Made by a program: the position numbers and the translations under genes. This document shows, in pieces, positions 48,028 to 50,254 of a DNA stretch of 50,254 bases; the first letter of the stretch is position 1, and the number at the start of each line of letters is the position of its first letter. Below the pieces are notes generated by a model. The model did not search any database. It worked only from the letters and a program-made list of their open reading frames with translations, and had not been told where the DNA came from. This stretch comes from Candidatus Magasanikiibacteriota bacterium (GTDB lineage: Bacteria; Patescibacteriota; Patescibacteriia; Magasanikbacterales; GWA2-37-8), in the NCBI GenBank assembly GCA_023246715.1, contig JAHFHZ010000005.1, positions 1-50,254 on the forward strand, written 5' to 3'.

Positions 48028-48639
48028 ATGCAGCTGCTATCAGTAAACGACGTGTCGGTTTTCGTAGCCAGCCTGCGTTCAGGCCAGAGCGCTATTTTTC
48101 CCACCGAAACCAGCTATGGCCTTGGTTGCGATGCCACGAACCAAGCGGCGGTGGACGTAATTTTTAAAATTAAAGACCGTTCCGACACCAAGCCTCTGTT
48201 GATTGTGGTGCCAACTGTGGCGATGGCGGAGCGATATTTGGTTTGGAATCGCGCTTTAGAACAGCTGGCCAGAAAATATTGGCCAGGCCCGCTAACGATT
48301 GTGGGAGAATATAATACGAGTGCGGTGCCAGCGCTGGCCAAAGGCGTGGTGGGTGCCGACGGCACCGTGGCCGTGCGGGTGAGTGCCGACCACTGGCTGC
48401 AACGGGTTACCTCCGAGCTCAGCCGCCCGCTGGTGGCCACCTCGGCAAATATCAGCGGGCAGGAAGCTCTGTATGATTCAGCTCAAGCCGGGCACATTTT
48501 TAAGGGCCACGCGATTGGGCCAGATGTGTTAGCTGACGGTGGGGTTTTGCTGAAAGTTCCAGCTACCACACTGGTGCGAATAGTGGGTGGCGCGCTAGAG
48601 GTGTTGCGCCAGGGCGGGTTAAAGATTGTATTGGAGTAG
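48028..48639 (+). CDS. tsaC: L-threonylcarbamoyladenylate synthase (Sua5/YciO/YrdC)
   Basis: FPTETSYGLGCDATNQAAVDVIFKIKDRSDTKPLLIVV; RPLVATSANISGQ. Confidence 0.93.
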   Translation: MQLLSVNDVSVFVASLRSGQSAIFPTETSYGLGCDATNQAAVDVIFKIKDRSDTKPLLIVVPTVAMAERYLVWNRALEQLARKYWPGPLTIVGEYNTSAVPALAKGVVGADGTVAVRVSADHWLQRVTSELSRPLVATSANISGQEALYDSAQAGHIFKGHAIGPDVLADGGVLLKVPATTLVRIVGGALEVLRQGGLKIVLE

Positions 48640-48641
48640 GT

Positions 48642-49769
48642 ATGGTTCAGTTTGCAAAAATTAATTTTGTGGCCCTGATTGCGCTATTCGCTAGTTTTTT
48701 ATTCATAGATTTGACCCACGCAGCGCAGACAACGTCAACATACATCGCGCCCGCGACAGTAAAAGGAATTTATCTTACGGCTAATTCGGCCAGTTCGCCT
48801 AAAAAAATGACGGAAGTTATTACATTGTTAGACGCTACGGAATTAAACGCGGTGGTAATTGATATTAAAGATTATTCTGGGAAAGTTTTGTATGACAGCC
48901 AATTGCCATTGGTGCTGCAGTTCAAAACAAAACGCCCCGTGATCACGGATTTGCCAGGCCTGGTTAACAAACTACATGCGCGTAATATTTACGTGATTGC
49001 CCGGCAAGCCGTGTTTGAAGATCCGGCTTTGGCGGAACGCAAGAGCGATTGGGCAATTCACCGCTCGGGCGGGGGAGTGTGGCGCAATAATGCTGGGCAA
49101 GCCTGGGTAGATCCCACCCGGCGTGAGGTCTGGGAATATAACGCCGCGATCGCCAAAGAAGTTTTAGTGGCTGGGGTTGATGAAATTAATTTTGATTACA
49201 TACGGTTCCCATCGGACGGCAATTTGCGTTCAGCAGTGTACGCTCAATTAGACGGGCGGAAAAAATATCAAGTAATGGCGGATTTTTATGAATTTTTAGA
49301 CCTGGAGCTGCATCCTGGCGGAGCGGTTATCTCGGCTGATTTATTCGGGCTCACCATGGAGGCGGCAACGAGCACCGATTTGGGCGTTGGGCAGCGTTTG
49401 GTTGACGCAGTGAATCGGTTCGATTATATTTCGCCGATGATGTATCCGTCGCATTATGCTGCTGGACATCTGGGTTTCAGCAATCCAGCCGCGCACCCGG
49501 GCGAGGTGATTGCTTTTGGCTTAAAAAAGGCCGTGCCTCTTTTTGCCGAATCCCGCGCGCGGGTGCGCCCGTGGCTGCAGGCGTTTAATTTGGGCGCGGT
49601 GTATGACGGCGCGAAAATCCGGGCGCAAATTGCGGCCACCGAACGGTATAATACCAGCGGCTGGCTTTTGTGGAACGCGCGGAATTATTATACTGCCGCT
49701 GGCCTCAAACCCGATGAACGTTTAGCTAAAAAAGTTTTGCCTGCGGCATTGAACTTTAAAGCTGAATAG
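48642..49769 (+). CDS. Putative glycoside hydrolase-like protein (DUF4015-type)
   Basis: VKGIYLTANSAS, VVIDIKDYSGKV, VDEINFDYIRFPSDG, DYISPMMYPSHY. Confidence 0.85.
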   Translation: MVQFAKINFVALIALFASFLFIDLTHAAQTTSTYIAPATVKGIYLTANSASSPKKMTEVITLLDATELNAVVIDIKDYSGKVLYDSQLPLVLQFKTKRPVITDLPGLVNKLHARNIYVIARQAVFEDPALAERKSDWAIHRSGGGVWRNNAGQAWVDPTRREVWEYNAAIAKEVLVAGVDEINFDYIRFPSDGNLRSAVYAQLDGRKKYQVMADFYEFLDLELHPGGAVISADLFGLTMEAATSTDLGVGQRLVDAVNRFDYISPMMYPSHYAAGHLGFSNPAAHPGEVIAFGLKKAVPLFAESRARVRPWLQAFNLGAVYDGAKIRAQIAATERYNTSGWLLWNARNYYTAAGLKPDERLAKKVLPAALNFKAE

Positions 49770-49774
49770 TTTGT

Positions 49775-50254
49775 ATGCCCGATTTATTCGATCGCAACTA
49801 TCTTTCTTCTTTGGCCGAGCGTTATGGCGTGCACCCGTCGCGGTCGTATGGCCAGAATTTTTTAATAGAGCGCCGCCCAGTTGAACAAGCAATAGCGGCG
49901 GCTGAATTAAAAACAAGCGATACGGTAGTGGAAATTGGTCCCGGGTTTGGCGCGTTGACGCTCGCGATCGCGCCTGCCGTGCGCGAGGTACAGGCGTATG
50001 AAATCGAACAGCAATTAAAGCCGTATTGGGAAAATGTTTTGAATCAGTACCGCAACATTAAGCTGATTTGGGGGAACGCCTTACAGAAATTCAGCGCGGA
50101 GCAGGCGGGGTACAAGGTAGTGGCGAATTTGCCATATCAGATTACCTCGCCAATTTTGCGGTTGTTTTTGGAGCAGGCGCAGCCACCGGATTTATTGGTG
50201 TGTATGGTGCAAAAAGAAGTTGCCGAGCGAATTTGCGTGGAGCCTGGGCAATTA
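49775..50254 (+). CDS. rsmA: 16S rRNA (adenine(1518)-N(6)/adenine(1519)-N(6)) dimethyltransferase, partial at window edge
   Basis: YGQNFLIERR, VVEIGPGFGALTLAIAP, VVANLPYQITSPIL; runs off the 3' end. Confidence 0.92.
   Translation, partial: MPDLFDRNYLSSLAERYGVHPSRSYGQNFLIERRPVEQAIAAAELKTSDTVVEIGPGFGALTLAIAPAVREVQAYEIEQQLKPYWENVLNQYRNIKLIWGNALQKFSAEQAGYKVVANLPYQITSPILRLFLEQAQPPDLLVCMVQKEVAERICVEPGQL

Overview
The window reads as a contiguous piece of a Patescibacteria/CPR-type genome. This is inferred from the very short intergenic gaps, the 'YAWGENLGWINF' and 'TSTFAGGINVTGGCIAMNGTCI' surface proteins, the split ComEC and the DUF4349 and DUF4015-like proteins; I have not checked it phylogenetically. 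Housekeeping genes include lepB, rnj, secG, hup, rny, infB, trxA, a Glu/Leu dehydrogenase, mutM, leuS, nusA, yidC, groES-groL, prfB, tsaC and a partial rsmA at the right edge. There are two tRNAs (Glu-UUC and Leu-CAG) and a csoR-copA-HMA/TauE-cupredoxin copper locus. The most unusual observations are: (1) a 1229-aa LeuRS with a complete Nudix domain and a complete RBBP9/YdeN-like serine hydrolase domain inserted in frame, the latter between the 'CENC' and 'GWIPLP' of the zinc region; (2) dispersed palindromic 'GTCATTGCGAGG...GCAATGAC' repeats, three in frame inside leuS and one in comEC, all four read in the same GTC-ATT frame; (3) small GC-rich lipoprotein/secreted gene cassettes between housekeeping genes, each behind a near-consensus TTGACA-N17-TAG promoter; (4) an in-frame TGA in the N-terminus of a peptide-binding protein, in a genome that encodes RF2. 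No CRISPR array, intact transposase or prophage was seen.
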